The position numbers and the translations under genes were made by a program. The notes beneath the pieces are model-generated. The model worked only from the letters and a program-made list of their open reading frames with translations, was not told where the DNA came from and ran no database searches. Shown here piece by piece: positions 51,846 through 62,513 of a DNA stretch of 64,000 nucleotides; the first letter of the stretch is position 1; every line of letters starts with the position of its first letter. Source of the stretch: Leishmania martiniquensis (taxonomy: Eukaryota; Euglenozoa; Kinetoplastea; Trypanosomatida; Trypanosomatidae); assembly GCF_017916325.1 (NCBI RefSeq), contig NC_090171.1, positions 822,501-886,500 on the forward strand, given 5' to 3'.

Positions 51846-53222
51846 GGCATGCTCTATGTCCACTGGCGCGGGGTGATGGAGGAGAGGGCGACCGGGGGCG
51901 AGGGCGCGAACAGCGCCTGGAGAAAACGCCTTCGACAGTCAAGGTCGACACCTGCGTGGTCAGGCCGGCTGCTCGCCGACGCTATCGCTATCGCTCTCCC
52001 CCTCTCGCTGTCCCCTTATCACTCCTACGAAAGGGATGGCAGCTATTCCTTGGGCGGGGTCAAGTGCACGCCACAACAGAAACGGCGCGAACCCATTGGT
52101 GAGCAGGCGTGCATGCTCTCAGGCTTCCGCAACTGCCTCCGCACGCACCGCTCTCCTGACTCGCTTCCACTCCAGCGGTACGCCTGCATGCGGGTCGACA
52201 TGGACTTCTATATGCGCTCTGGAGTCGCTGCTCGATCTTCATGACTCTGAGGCCTCTTTCGACACCCGACGTCTGAGATGGTGACGTCGCTCCAGCCTCT
52301 TTTCCCCCGTCTCCCTCCCTCCCTCTTACTGCAGCTCGTTCCACTTTGGCCCTCTGCTTTCTGTCGCCCACGCTGCTCCCCCCTTTACACCACGACGCGT
52401 ACCATCCCCCCCCCCAAAAAATGAACTCTTGAACTCTGCGACGAATGCAACCAAAAAGAAACAACGAAAAGCATAGGTGCACGAGCAGAGGGCCGCCGCA
52501 CGCGTAGAGGGACACAGCCACCCCCTTCCCTCACCCTCTCGCCCTTCCACTTGTACTACGGAGGAAAAGAAGCGGCCAATTCCGCATGCCGGCATGTAGG
52601 CAGCCGTACCTCCCTTCCCTCTCCCGCACCACCATCACTACCCCTTTGATACATACGCGCGCAGAACACCTCTACAGAGCCATCATCACCTCTCGAGACT
52701 TCACTGGCGTGCGCGCGGCAGTGGGCATGGGCAGCGACAACAGAGGGCGAGATATACACACGCATACGCATACGCCACGCTCGTTTCCCCGCCTCCAGCT
52801 GCTTTCTTGTGCCTGCCACGCCCTGGCACACTCACCCCCATACATGCATGCAAGCTCCCTCTTGCCTAACCTGTCGGACGCTCGCCCCCTATCAGCCACC
52901 GCTTGCCTCCTTTGCTCTTTTTTGGGGGTGCGCCTTGACCCTCCCCTCCCCCATCCTTCGCGTATCGCTCCTCCACATCCTTTGCCGCATCTTCTCTTTG
53001 GCTTGTGTGCGGCTGTGCACATTCGCTTCCTCTGTAAATGCTCGCGACAAGATAGCTCTCAGCGAACTCGCTGTTGTGCACCTTCTACGGAGTGTTTGCC
53101 TCACGCCGTCCTGAGCACCAATACGTTCGTTCACGCAAGCGCGCGTTGTTCGACCTAAGGGGGCGGGGGAAGGTGCCTTCCGCCGTGTAACGGGGACGAC
53201 GCGCGAAAGGGGGGAAGCCTCC
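51846..53222. other. Intergenic region with an in-frame downstream ORF
   Basis: The frame of the 796-aa gene stays open after its TAA stop for 132 more codons (ATG at 51849, stop at 52242-52244), with fairly high G/C at third positions. I do not call a gene because GC-rich DNA here often yields open frames of this size. The remainder is pyrimidine-rich spacer, with a run of C and A near 52410-52420. Confidence 0.45.
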
Positions 53223-56200
53223 ATGAGCTCTCCGCTCCTTCATCGTGAGCCGCTGCAGCAGCCTCCTCCACCATCTCCGTCTCGATGTTGCATCCCACGA
53301 GAGGTAGAGGAGCACTGCCACCAATCGGCACGGCGCCCTTCCGGGGAAGCGGCCCTGCGTGACTCCTTGTCTATGACGAGGTCCACTGCCTCTTCCATCG
53401 CCGACCTCATGCACGGCGGCAGTGGCGCTGGCTGTCATGACAGTGAGGGGCAACTTGGCCACGAGAATGATAGCACGAGGCTTTCTTCTGTCATTTTCAA
53501 CACCCAAGACGGCGGCGGGGCCTCGGATGAGGAGACCGATGAGGTGCTTGCGGCGCACGAGGAAGAAGAGGCCTATGGCAGCCCTGGGCCTGCCTTGAGA
53601 CGTGCTGAGATGCACACCGAGGGCGCGTCTCAGCGCAAGCGGGGCGAGCAGGAGAGAGCAGGGGATGCAGTCTTCGCAAGGCAGCAAACTTTATCGGAGC
53701 CGCACCGCGGCACGGATGTCGGTCGTTATGATTGCGCTTCACCCAACGCCGAGGCCGATGTGAACTGCAACCGTGGCGGCTCTTCACCTAATCCAACTGA
53801 TGGCACCGAAAGGGCTGCTTTTGGTCGTGGAGAAGTCAGCAACGCAACAAGGCATCAACTAGGCTCTGGGGAAGAGAAGAAGAGGCGAACGCCCCGTGGT
53901 ACTCCAAGCAGCAGTAGTCACGGACAGCACGACCGTTGCACCGGCGCCGCAGCAAGCCAGCGCTTCATGGACGCCACCCAGCAGGATTTCCCACCATCCA
54001 CAGGCCGCAAGCTCGTGTACTCTGCCTCTAACGCCATGATTTCGTCCACTGTAGCTCACGATGACTTTGGAGGTTCAGACTCGGCAGAAGCCCTGGTGGC
54101 AGCATACACAAGATCTGGCGGCTTGCGGGATGGCCAGAATGGCCAGGATGCGGCACTGGTGGTGAGAAGGACGGCGGACTCGCTTGAATCCCGCGGTGCG
54201 CTGGCCATCCCCTGTGCCGCTGCATCTGGCGTACCTGACGCGTCGCCTTCGCTGCAGCTGGAAAGTGCGGCGCTGCCCTGTCGCAATGCGCTGCTATCCC
54301 TATCACCCCAGGACACAGACACCTCGTTCTCCTTGTCGTCTGCAGCGCGCGCCAACGCGACGCCTCCCAGAGGCCTTACTGCACGGGAGTCTAGTGAGGC
54401 GGTGGCCATGCTGGATGCTCACCGCTCAGCACCGCCGCCGGGCGCGCGTACTCTATTTGAGCTTGAGTGCACCGACGCTGAGGTGGAAAGCGCTATGTTG
54501 AAGATGGAAGAGCGGCTGCGGCGACACAGTGGCGGCGGCATCGTCGTTGCGACGAGTGCTAAGAGCGATGGAGGTGTGGCAAGCCAAGACAGCACCCCGG
54601 TTATCCAGTGCCACAGCGAAAATGCAGAGGAGGCTCAGGGTAGTCGGGTGGAAAGTCGACGCACGCCTTCTTCCTGGTCCTTTTCGGCCCCCCTCGACGC
54701 AACGGATGATCCGGATGATGAGGACACGGTGAAGAGCGCGCGAGAGGGCCACTGGTTCATGGACCAGCGGCCCAGGAAGCCGGTCAAGTGCGATGCAGAA
54801 AGTTTCGGCGCGCATCACGGCGGCCGCGCGCTCAGCAGAGAGGCAACTGCACCGACTTCGTCAGCGCACGAATTCTTCTCTCCGCCATCGCCACCAGAGG
54901 CCCAGCGCAGACATGTGGATGTGCTCGAAGACGCCTTGCGCAGGAGCGACTCCCGCGCGATCTTTCCTCGCCGTTGTGAGGGCCTCTTAACGTCGCCCCC
55001 CGCGGAAGGGTACCCACTCGACCGCGCTGAAGCAGAGGCTCCGCTATACATCTCATATGCCAGAAGGGATGCACCGGTGGCTTTGGGGGAGGCTATACTC
55101 GACTCCGCTGACGTGGCGACGCTCTCGTCGCAGAACACACCGCTGCCTTCTCGCGGAGAAGCACTTGCGCCACCTCAGCAGGAGCTCATGAGGAGAGGCT
55201 CGCAGGTGTATTACGGCACCCGTAGCCTCGGAGGCGAGGCTGAAGTGTCGCGCCGATCCCCTGGTCTCTCCGTCCCACCTCTTGGTGAGCCCTGGACTTT
55301 GGAACGGATGCCGAGGGCTACAGCGGCTGAAGGAGTCTCAGCAGTAGCTGCGGAGCTCATGTTGAACTCTTCCACGACACCGCCACTCACGCCATGCGCC
55401 TCGCGCCGCCAGAGGCCGCCGCCGCGGATGCTCTGCCCACCTACACCGTCGCCGTCCCCTCCTCGCTCCATTGCCATGGATGCCATGGTCGCCGCAGGCG
55501 CAAGGGCGGAGGGAGGGGAGGAGAAGGACGCAAGTATTATGCAGCAGAGCTTCCCCAAAGTGGACACCGACGCTGAGCTGCAACTTCGGCCACAGGTGAG
55601 CAGCGCCAACCCACTGCCGAGACAGTCGGCGTTAGAGCTCTGCGTGGGCCGAGCCCGCGTAGAGGCGGCAGAGGAATTGGTTAGCACAGCGGCGACTTCC
55701 TCGCCGTGCCGATCTCCATTGCAGCCGTCGTCGTCTGTGTCAGCGGCACCAGCAGACACGGCTTTCTCAGCTGCGGCTGCAGCCTCTGCGAGCGCAGATG
55801 TAGACCGCGAGGCAGAAGCTAGCCTCTTCAGCATCTCTTCCTGCTGTCAAAGGAGGGCGGCGATGAAAAGCGATACCGCAGGGGTGGGGCTGACACAGGC
55901 GGTGAAAAATGAAGAACGCGAGCCGGCTGAGTCACGCGGTGCAGCGGCCATCTTCGCATCTGCCGATGGCACGGGCGGACGACCTACGTTGTCGCTGCGC
56001 TGCGCAACCAGGGAATCATCGTGGCCTCAATTCAATCATAGCGGCTGTACTGTCGCTTGCTCGGCCCGCCGAGCAGATGGCGCCCCGCAGCAAGTCGGCC
56101 TCGCTGCGATCGAGAGAGCCGGCAGCGTTGGAAGTAAGCAACTCACCTCCTGCCCCATTTCTCACGGCCGCACTGCTCCGCGGAGCGCTGCAGTCACTGC

Positions 56201-57698
56201 CGCAGTACCAGTGGCTCGTCATGGCAGTCGCGGGGGCAACTCGCCCACTTTGCCTCTTGCCGCCACATCTTTTACTGGCGGTGAGCAGAGCACAGGTAGG
56301 ACGCCGCCTCCACGATTGCAACTGAATGGCTATTGCGGCGCCTGCAGTCCGCGCAGCAACAGCAATGCGGTTCGCGGATACACTGAGGCGGAGAGCACGG
56401 TAGGCGCCCCGGGTGACTCAGCGGGCAGCATCACGCGCGGGCAGGTTATCTCACCGCGGCAGTCTGCCAGCGCTCTAAAATCGTCGTCAACAGCAGCGGC
56501 GGTAGGCGAGGAGCAGCCGCTCGTGCAGATGAGGCTCTTTTCGTCCTCCGCCTCATCGCCGTCACCGATACGCCCGCCTATTCGGAGCGCGAGTAGCAGA
56601 GAGGGGCTGAACAGCGAGACCCCGTCACTTCACATGTACCCCGTCGGCGGTGAAGTGGGTGGGGCCCATCTACACGGGGAGGACAGCAGCGAACAGGACG
56701 ATGAGGCGCACCTATGTTACGGTCGCCAGGCTTCCGCACATGCGGGGCTCACCGTTGCCGCTGCTGCCAACCCAACTTGCCAGCGGGAGACGCTTAGCGG
56801 CGTGTATGACGACGGCGATGACGACACCATAGAGAAACTGGCGGATGTGGCGGAGCAGACAAGCGTCGCGGAGGCGTTGTGCCGCGCAGAAGCAAAGAAT
56901 GTATTCTTGCACCACGAACTGATGTCGGCCCTGGAGCGCACCGCTGTGGCAGAGGCAGAGGCGCGGGAGCGGGAGCGGGAGTGCGCAGAGCTGCATGCGC
57001 TGGTGAGCCGAATGCAGGCAGAGTCGACAGCAATGCAGGCGACTGCGGAGCGGACAGCAGCTACGCAGCGCGCGGATGCCGAGGTTCAGGCTGTTGGTTG
57101 CACCGACTCTAAGGATGGCAGTGCAACCCTAGCTCTCTCGTCGCTGTGCACACCAAATCGGCTGGACAGCAAAGCGTCAAGCCAGCGCGGTGAAGCAGCA
57201 CCTGAGGAGGGCGTGGTCTGGCGACGCCGCCACGACACTGTGGCCCAGGAGCTGGCCACTCTGAAGGCTAGCATGGCGGAGCAGCTTGCGGTGTTGGACC
57301 GGCTGGGCGTTAAGCCTCCTTTTTCGGAGGAAACAGTGCGCGCCGCTGAGCGGCGGCTACGGCGCGTCAAAGTCGCTCACGCGCCTGGAGCTGCCACGGA
57401 GGCCATTCATCCAGAAGCGACGTCTTTGAAAAGCGCACCCACCCCAACCTGCGCAGCGTACGTCGAAAGCGCCGCTTCACTTGGCTCCCTTGCGGAAAGC
57501 GCCTCCGCTGCCGCGACAGCGAAGAGGATGCAAGCGAGTAGTAGCAACATGATTGCGGCTCTGCTTAGCCAGCGCAAGCAGAACCGTCATCGTCAGCAGC
57601 TAGCAGCAGCAGCAGCGGGGGCGACGGCAACGGGAGCGGCTGGCTCGGCAGCCGCGCCCCGCGCGCTGGGTGGCAAGGAGAACCTCCCTGTTAGATAG
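53223..57698 (+). CDS. Large hypothetical coiled-coil protein (1,491 aa) with C-terminal KEN motif
   Basis: A long frame with strong GC3. Residues 1-1190 are Ser/Ala/Glu/Arg-rich and largely disordered, with a short helical block near 420-440 (TLFELECTDAEVESAMLKME). A coiled coil spans about residues 1196-1292 (EKLADVAEQTSVAEALCRAE then helix ALERTAVAEAEARERERECA) and a second helical segment about 1330-1385 (RRRHDTVAQELATLKASMAE then SEETVRAAERRLRRVKVAH). The C-terminus has an Ala-rich run and ends LGGKENLPVR, which contains a KEN motif with a proline two residues on, the form recognised as a degradation signal by APC/C. The family is unknown to me; the coiled-coil C-terminus suggests a structural or cytoskeletal role. 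The ATG at 53223 is the first in the frame after the flank. Confidence 0.75.
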   Translation: MSSPLLHREPLQQPPPPSPSRCCIPREVEEHCHQSARRPSGEAALRDSLSMTRSTASSIADLMHGGSGAGCHDSEGQLGHENDSTRLSSVIFNTQDGGGASDEETDEVLAAHEEEEAYGSPGPALRRAEMHTEGASQRKRGEQERAGDAVFARQQTLSEPHRGTDVGRYDCASPNAEADVNCNRGGSSPNPTDGTERAAFGRGEVSNATRHQLGSGEEKKRRTPRGTPSSSSHGQHDRCTGAAASQRFMDATQQDFPPSTGRKLVYSASNAMISSTVAHDDFGGSDSAEALVAAYTRSGGLRDGQNGQDAALVVRRTADSLESRGALAIPCAAASGVPDASPSLQLESAALPCRNALLSLSPQDTDTSFSLSSAARANATPPRGLTARESSEAVAMLDAHRSAPPPGARTLFELECTDAEVESAMLKMEERLRRHSGGGIVVATSAKSDGGVASQDSTPVIQCHSENAEEAQGSRVESRRTPSSWSFSAPLDATDDPDDEDTVKSAREGHWFMDQRPRKPVKCDAESFGAHHGGRALSREATAPTSSAHEFFSPPSPPEAQRRHVDVLEDALRRSDSRAIFPRRCEGLLTSPPAEGYPLDRAEAEAPLYISYARRDAPVALGEAILDSADVATLSSQNTPLPSRGEALAPPQQELMRRGSQVYYGTRSLGGEAEVSRRSPGLSVPPLGEPWTLERMPRATAAEGVSAVAAELMLNSSTTPPLTPCASRRQRPPPRMLCPPTPSPSPPRSIAMDAMVAAGARAEGGEEKDASIMQQSFPKVDTDAELQLRPQVSSANPLPRQSALELCVGRARVEAAEELVSTAATSSPCRSPLQPSSSVSAAPADTAFSAAAAASASADVDREAEASLFSISSCCQRRAAMKSDTAGVGLTQAVKNEEREPAESRGAAAIFASADGTGGRPTLSLRCATRESSWPQFNHSGCTVACSARRADGAPQQVGLAAIERAGSVGSKQLTSCPISHGRTAPRSAAVTAAVPVARHGSRGGNSPTLPLAATSFTGGEQSTGRTPPPRLQLNGYCGACSPRSNSNAVRGYTEAESTVGAPGDSAGSITRGQVISPRQSASALKSSSTAAAVGEEQPLVQMRLFSSSASSPSPIRPPIRSASSREGLNSETPSLHMYPVGGEVGGAHLHGEDSSEQDDEAHLCYGRQASAHAGLTVAAAANPTCQRETLSGVYDDGDDDTIEKLADVAEQTSVAEALCRAEAKNVFLHHELMSALERTAVAEAEARERERECAELHALVSRMQAESTAMQATAERTAATQRADAEVQAVGCTDSKDGSATLALSSLCTPNRLDSKASSQRGEAAPEEGVVWRRRHDTVAQELATLKASMAEQLAVLDRLGVKPPFSEETVRAAERRLRRVKVAHAPGAATEAIHPEATSLKSAPTPTCAAYVESAASLGSLAESASAAATAKRMQASSSNMIAALLSQRKQNRHRQQLAAAAAGATATGAAGSAAAPRALGGKENLPVR

Positions 57699-58755
57699 GC
57701 TTGAAAAGCGAACAGCCACCGGCTCTCTTCTCCTTACACGGTGCCCCCCCCACCGGTCGCGTTCGCTCGGTTTGCCCTTCCCTTTCCTTCCCCTTCATCC
57801 ACTGCCCGGCAGGTGCATTCCACTTAGCCCTTTGCACCGAGTTGCTTTGTTTTTTTTAGTCTTAGATTTCCTTCTCTACCGAAGAACTGGAGCGTGCGCT
57901 CGCATGACTGAAGAGTTGCAGGCACGTGTCTGTAGTGCTGTCGGTAGCAGGCGTGCTCTCTCTCTTTCGTACACCTTTGCGTTCTGTTTTTGGCTGTGGT
58001 TGGTGGTGTCATGTGCGGTCTCTTCCGCGCCATGCGCGGCAGCCTACGCTCATGCGCGCTTCTTTCTGTCTCTGTCGGTCGCAGTCCATCAGCACCCCTT
58101 CCCTTTCCTCTTGGTGCTTTGTGTGGGTGCGCCTGTCCGTTTGCTCCTCAGCTCTTTTTGTGTGTATGTGTGTGTATGTCTCTTACTCCCTTTTGCCTCA
58201 ATGCTGGCGTGAGCGCCAGCATGGTCGTTGCTACCCCTCCCTCTCCCCTTTCCTTCCCCGCCATGCGCGTCGCCTGCTTTCGCGTGCGCGCGTCGTGTCC
58301 CCCGCGGTAGAGTCGATAGAGTCTTGTAGGATGTGTAGAAGATCGACAGAAACGAGACGGATCCACGAGTGCACATAAAGATGCACCTCTTCTGGGCAGG
58401 ATGGCCCCAGTGTCGAGTCAGGCGGTGGAGACCAGAAGACGATCGAGTGTGATTCGGCATATGTGAACGCGCGTTGTGTGTGAGTGTGGCAGAAACTGCG
58501 GCCTGCGCGCGCTTCGCTTATCTAAGGCACTGTATCGTCGGCGAAAAAGAGAGGCCTGCCGTCTTTCTGTCGCGCCGCTCTCTCACTCGCCCATGGCGGA
58601 ACGTTAGCGAAGCACCTCCGCCTATGTCCTCCCTCTCCCTTACCCTCCCCCCTACACCCTCACTCACACGTGCACACCGACGCATACGCCGCGTAGCTCA
58701 TATACTTGGATCAGCAGGCGCTCACGCAAGAGGTACATCGTGCTCATCACGCTAC
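57699..58755. other. Intergenic spacer
   Basis: Pyrimidine-rich with TG tracts (about 58158-58175). No gene seen. Confidence 0.6.
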
Positions 58756-58784
58756 TCTTTTCCCATTGCTCCGTCCCCTCTCAG
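58756..58784 (+). promoter_or_regulatory. Candidate trans-splice acceptor of the helicase gene
   Basis: A pyrimidine tract ends in cccctctcag with AG at 58783-58784, only nine bases before the ATG at 58794. Such a short leader is possible but unusual; an acceptor further upstream is an alternative. Confidence 0.4.
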
Positions 58785-58793
58785 ATTGCATTC

Positions 58794-60506
58794 ATGGCAG
58801 ATCGGAACTATAGCCCCTTTTCCGGGTTCTCCGCCACGTCTCGCGGTGGTGGTGCCCGCAGTAACGGCAGCTCGGGGGCGATGGGTAGCAAGCTGACACC
58901 TGTGAACTGGGGGAACAAGAGCCTGGTCCCCGGCAAGTGGAAAGTTGTCGACGCCAGCGCGATCCGTAAGGCCGCCAGCGTGAAAGATGATCGAGGCGCC
59001 AGCAAGGCGAAGCATCTCAGTGACAGCGAGGCGGAGGAGTGGCGCCAAGCCAACTCCATCACCGTTTCCGACTCGGACCAGTGCCCGAACCCCATTACAC
59101 AGTTTGACATGCTGACCATGGTGCCTCAGTACCTGAAGGCAAAGCTGTTGGAGCAGGGATTCAAGGCCCCCACCCCCATCCAGGCGCAGTCGTGGTCGAT
59201 CGTTCTGTCGGGACGCGACCTGGTCGGCGTGGCGAAGACCGGCTCCGGCAAGACCTTGGCGTTCATTGTGCCAGCCCTGGCTCATATCGCGCTACAGGAG
59301 CCACTAAAGGTGGGCGATGGGCCGATGGTCATTGTCCTCGCACCAACCCGAGAATTGGCTCAGCAGATCGAGCAAGAGACCATCAAGGTGCTGCCGCAGA
59401 GCATTCGTTGCGGCTGCATTTACGGTGGCGCGCCAAAGGGTCCGCACCTGGGCCTGCTTCGCCAGGGTGTGCACATCCTCGTGGCCACCCCAGGACGCTT
59501 GATCGACTTCATGGAAATCAAGCGCGTGAACTTGCTGCGCGTGACGTACCTCGTGCTGGATGAGGCGGATCGCATGCTGGACATGGGCTTTGAGCCGCAG
59601 GTGCGCGCCATCTGCGGTCAAATACGCCCTGACCGCCAAACTCTCATGTTCTCGGCCACATGGCCGCGCGATATCCAAAACCTTGCCGCGAGCTTCCAGA
59701 AGAACTGGGTGCGCATCAACGTCGGCAGCATGGAGCTGCTGGCGAATAAGGATGTCACCCAGAACTTCATCTTGACCACCGAGGCGGCAAAGCTGGATGA
59801 GCTGAAGCGACTGATGGAGCGTCACCGCAACCAACGCGTGCTTGTCTTCTGCAAGACAAAAAAGACGGCAGACTACCTCGAGTTTCAGCTGAAGCGCAAC
59901 GGCGTGGACTGCATGGCGATCCACGGCGATAAAGAGCAGCGCCAGCGCGAGTTCATCCTGGAGCGCTTCCGCAAGGACCCGCGGCTGTGCGTGGTGGCCA
60001 CCGATGTGGCTGCTCGCGGCCTCGACATCAAGGAGCTGGAGACAGTCATCAACTACGATTTCCCTATGCAAATTGATGACTATGTTCACCGCATCGGCCG
60101 TACGGGCCGCGCAGGCGCGAAGGGTGCGTCCTTCACGATGATCACAAAGCACGAGACTCAGCTGAACGCGTCGACAGTTTTCCAGCTAGTGGAACTGGTA
60201 GAGCGCGCGGGCCAGGAGGTGCCTGGCTGGCTACGCGAATGGGCCGAACAAGGCGGTGGCTATCACGTCCCGAAGCGAAACCGGAACATGATGGGCAGCT
60301 TCGGCCGCGACGGTCCGCGCATGCGCATGCCAGGCGAGCAGTCTTCTACTAGCGCCGGCAGTGGTGGCGGCCATTTTGGCATGGCGCCGCACGCCAAAGG
60401 CTCGCAGGCGTTCGGCATGCAGGGCGGCTCCATTCAGAACAAAAAGTTCGAGTACAGCAGCGACGATGAGGACTCTGCCCGACCGGCCAAGCGTGCGCGC
60501 CAATAA
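58794..60506 (+). CDS. DBP2/DDX5-type DEAD-box ATP-dependent RNA helicase
   Basis: A 570-aa protein with every DEAD-box motif in order: Q motif FKAPTPIQAQSW near residue 122, motif I AKTGSGKT near 146, Ia APTRELAQQ, Ib TPGRLID, II DEAD near 259, III SATWP near 286, IV VLVFCKTKK near 347, V VATDVAARGLDIKE near 402 and VI HRIGRTGRAG near 431. Motif III as SAT followed by W-P is typical of the DDX5/DDX17/Dbp2 group, which act in rRNA maturation, mRNA export and RNP remodelling. The N-terminal 80 residues contain a Gly/Ser/Arg patch; the C-terminal 100 are Gly-rich and end in PAKRARQ, a likely nuclear signal. The ATG at 58794 follows a splice-like AG closely, and the preceding in-frame codons are not conserved-looking. 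Confidence 0.96.
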   Translation: MADRNYSPFSGFSATSRGGGARSNGSSGAMGSKLTPVNWGNKSLVPGKWKVVDASAIRKAASVKDDRGASKAKHLSDSEAEEWRQANSITVSDSDQCPNPITQFDMLTMVPQYLKAKLLEQGFKAPTPIQAQSWSIVLSGRDLVGVAKTGSGKTLAFIVPALAHIALQEPLKVGDGPMVIVLAPTRELAQQIEQETIKVLPQSIRCGCIYGGAPKGPHLGLLRQGVHILVATPGRLIDFMEIKRVNLLRVTYLVLDEADRMLDMGFEPQVRAICGQIRPDRQTLMFSATWPRDIQNLAASFQKNWVRINVGSMELLANKDVTQNFILTTEAAKLDELKRLMERHRNQRVLVFCKTKKTADYLEFQLKRNGVDCMAIHGDKEQRQREFILERFRKDPRLCVVATDVAARGLDIKELETVINYDFPMQIDDYVHRIGRTGRAGAKGASFTMITKHETQLNASTVFQLVELVERAGQEVPGWLREWAEQGGGYHVPKRNRNMMGSFGRDGPRMRMPGEQSSTSAGSGGGHFGMAPHAKGSQAFGMQGGSIQNKKFEYSSDDEDSARPAKRARQ

Positions 60507-61290
60507 ATGCGCCATGCCAGACGCAATGGCAGCGAAGGCTCAAGAGAGGCTGGTGACACGAGAGATCGATGAGCGACGGCGGCATCGCTCCGCGGAGGCC
60601 GTGGGGCCCATGGGGCCAGTGCCTTCCAGTCCGTGGCTTCTGCTGCTCCTTCCCTTCGCACCCCTTTACGGTCACCCGGCGCACCTGTGCTGGGCTGCCC
60701 TCTCCACCTCTGTCTGTTCTCGTCTGATGTGTGCGTCTGTCTGTCTCTCTCTCTCCTCCATTTCAGGTTTGTGTCGACACGAGTCCGGGATGGGCATCTA
60801 TGCGTGCGTTCACTCAACGCGAGACGACCCTTTCCCCCTTTCCCCTCTCTCTGTCGTCGCCGCCGCCCTTCCTCTCTGCCCGTTTTCCCCTTTTGCTCTC
60901 ATAAAAGCTCTCTGACGAGTAACCGCGAGTTCGTTTTCCTTTGTAAATGTGCGCATCTCTGTACGCGCTCGCGTGCATACCCCTTCCCTCCCCCCACCCA
61001 CCCACCGTGTGGGACTGAAGTGCTGTCTGCTGCCTCGCCCTTCTTGTCGGTGCGTGCGCGAGTAGCCCCTTCTCTCCCCGCTCTCCCTCGCTCGCTCTCT
61101 CCCGCTGCGGTCCTTTCCTCATGGTCGCTACGCCCTCTCCGATGCTTGGTGGATTCTTCCTTGCCTTTCCGGTGCTTACCTCTTCACCCTGGACGCCCCA
61201 GAGTGGCTCCCCCAGAAAGCACCCCAACGCCGTCGAGGCCCCGAAACAGGAGCCGTGTGCGTATATGTGTGTGGGGGGGGACTAAAGTCG
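60507..61290. other. Helicase 3' UTR / spacer
   Basis: Begins with moderately mixed sequence, then a long C/T-rich tract (about 60640-61190). No gene seen. Confidence 0.6.
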
Positions 61291-61499
61291 CGCTTTCGAC
61301 TGGGTGTATCACGACATGACCATGACGACGCAGAAGCGTTTCAGCGTCGGCCCACACCTCACTCGCTGGACAGGATTTCTGAGACGGTCTTCGCCCCAGT
61401 CTCTGGATTCGTAGGACGAAATGCAAAGGACTCGGGTATGTGCATCGCTTCCACCGCTTAGAACCACACACTTCTCATGGCCTTCACACGGAGGGGTGT

Positions 61500-62375
61500 G
61501 CGATACGCCGCACGGCCACCCGCTCACTCGGTGGGGGGGGCGCACCGGAAACTTAAGCGCTTCGTGGAGCTTCGCGTACTTGCGAAGCGAAGGACACACT
61601 TTCCGGCGTGTGGCGACGCCACCGGCGGGCCTTCGCCTTGTGCGCGCAAAGGAGAGGGGGCCGCTTCTCACGCTTGTTTGTTGAGCATCTCCGGCCGATG
61701 CTCGACACAAGCGGACACCTTAAGCATAGCTCATCGCAGTACCCGCGACACCGTCTGCCTAGCCGGCGGCGGTCTTGGCCAACGAAGTGTCTCTGCCTTT
61801 TCTGCAGGCTACTGATTGATGAAGCGTGGCTCTGCACGGCGGCCGACTGGAGGCAGAGCCCTGAGGCATGCTGTGCAGGAGGGTCCCTGAGCACTTGCGC
61901 GCTGTAGAAGCAGCAGTCATTATAGCTAACCTAAAACGCTGTTAGCAGAGCCGTGTTCGAATAGGCTAACCGACTGCTTCTCAGCTTCGCAGCGCATTTG
62001 CGCCGCGACCGGCAGCGTGTGTCCGCGCTGGCTCGAGAAGGCCTGTTTGCGCATTGGGCACGAAGGGACGTCCATGCCAAAATCACTGGCTTGCAGCGGA
62101 ACTGCGTCAGCCCTCGCAAAAAAAAGGTATGCAGACATCACCCTCTCCTCAGCGCCGCGCAAACACGCCCAACTCGCTCGCAGCCTCCTGATGAACTTCA
62201 AAGTGTCCTTTCACTAGGGGTGGTCAGCGGAACCCTCAAGCCACGAGAAGAAAACTGGCGGGCTGCAAAAAACGGCTCTTCTTTCGTTGGCAAAGTTCCT
62301 TTGCTTCCTGCGGGCTGTCGTTGTTGTGCACGCAGTCACCGAATCTGCAGCGGCCGCGGAGTTGCATGATGGCGA
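61500..62375 (+). pseudogene. Possible decayed coding region downstream of helicase
   Basis: Protein-like segments occur on the + strand in changing frames, for example RFVELRVLAKRRTHFPACGD near 61558-61620, then EGLFAHWARRDVHAKITGLQ near 62035-62095 and GTLKPREENWRAAKNGSSFV near 62230-62290, with stops around 61816 and 61954. Base composition shifts from pyrimidine-rich to balanced GC across this block. The minus strand also has open frames, so direction is not certain and chance is possible. I do not recognise a family. Confidence 0.3.
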
Positions 62376-62513
62376 TACCCTCATGAGCCTAGAGACAACA
62401 ACCTACGTCCACCTTGCTTGCAGTTGCTACGCTCAATGAGAAGCACTGCATCCTCCTATCGCTCGAGGCTGGAAGCCCGTTGGGTTTCATGCCATAGATG
62501 GCGCGCGCGATGG

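Noticed and set aside
34762..52244. Stop-codon reassignment as in Blastocrithidia
   Set aside because: Recognisable genes here end at ordinary stops at the expected family length and contain no internal in-frame stops.
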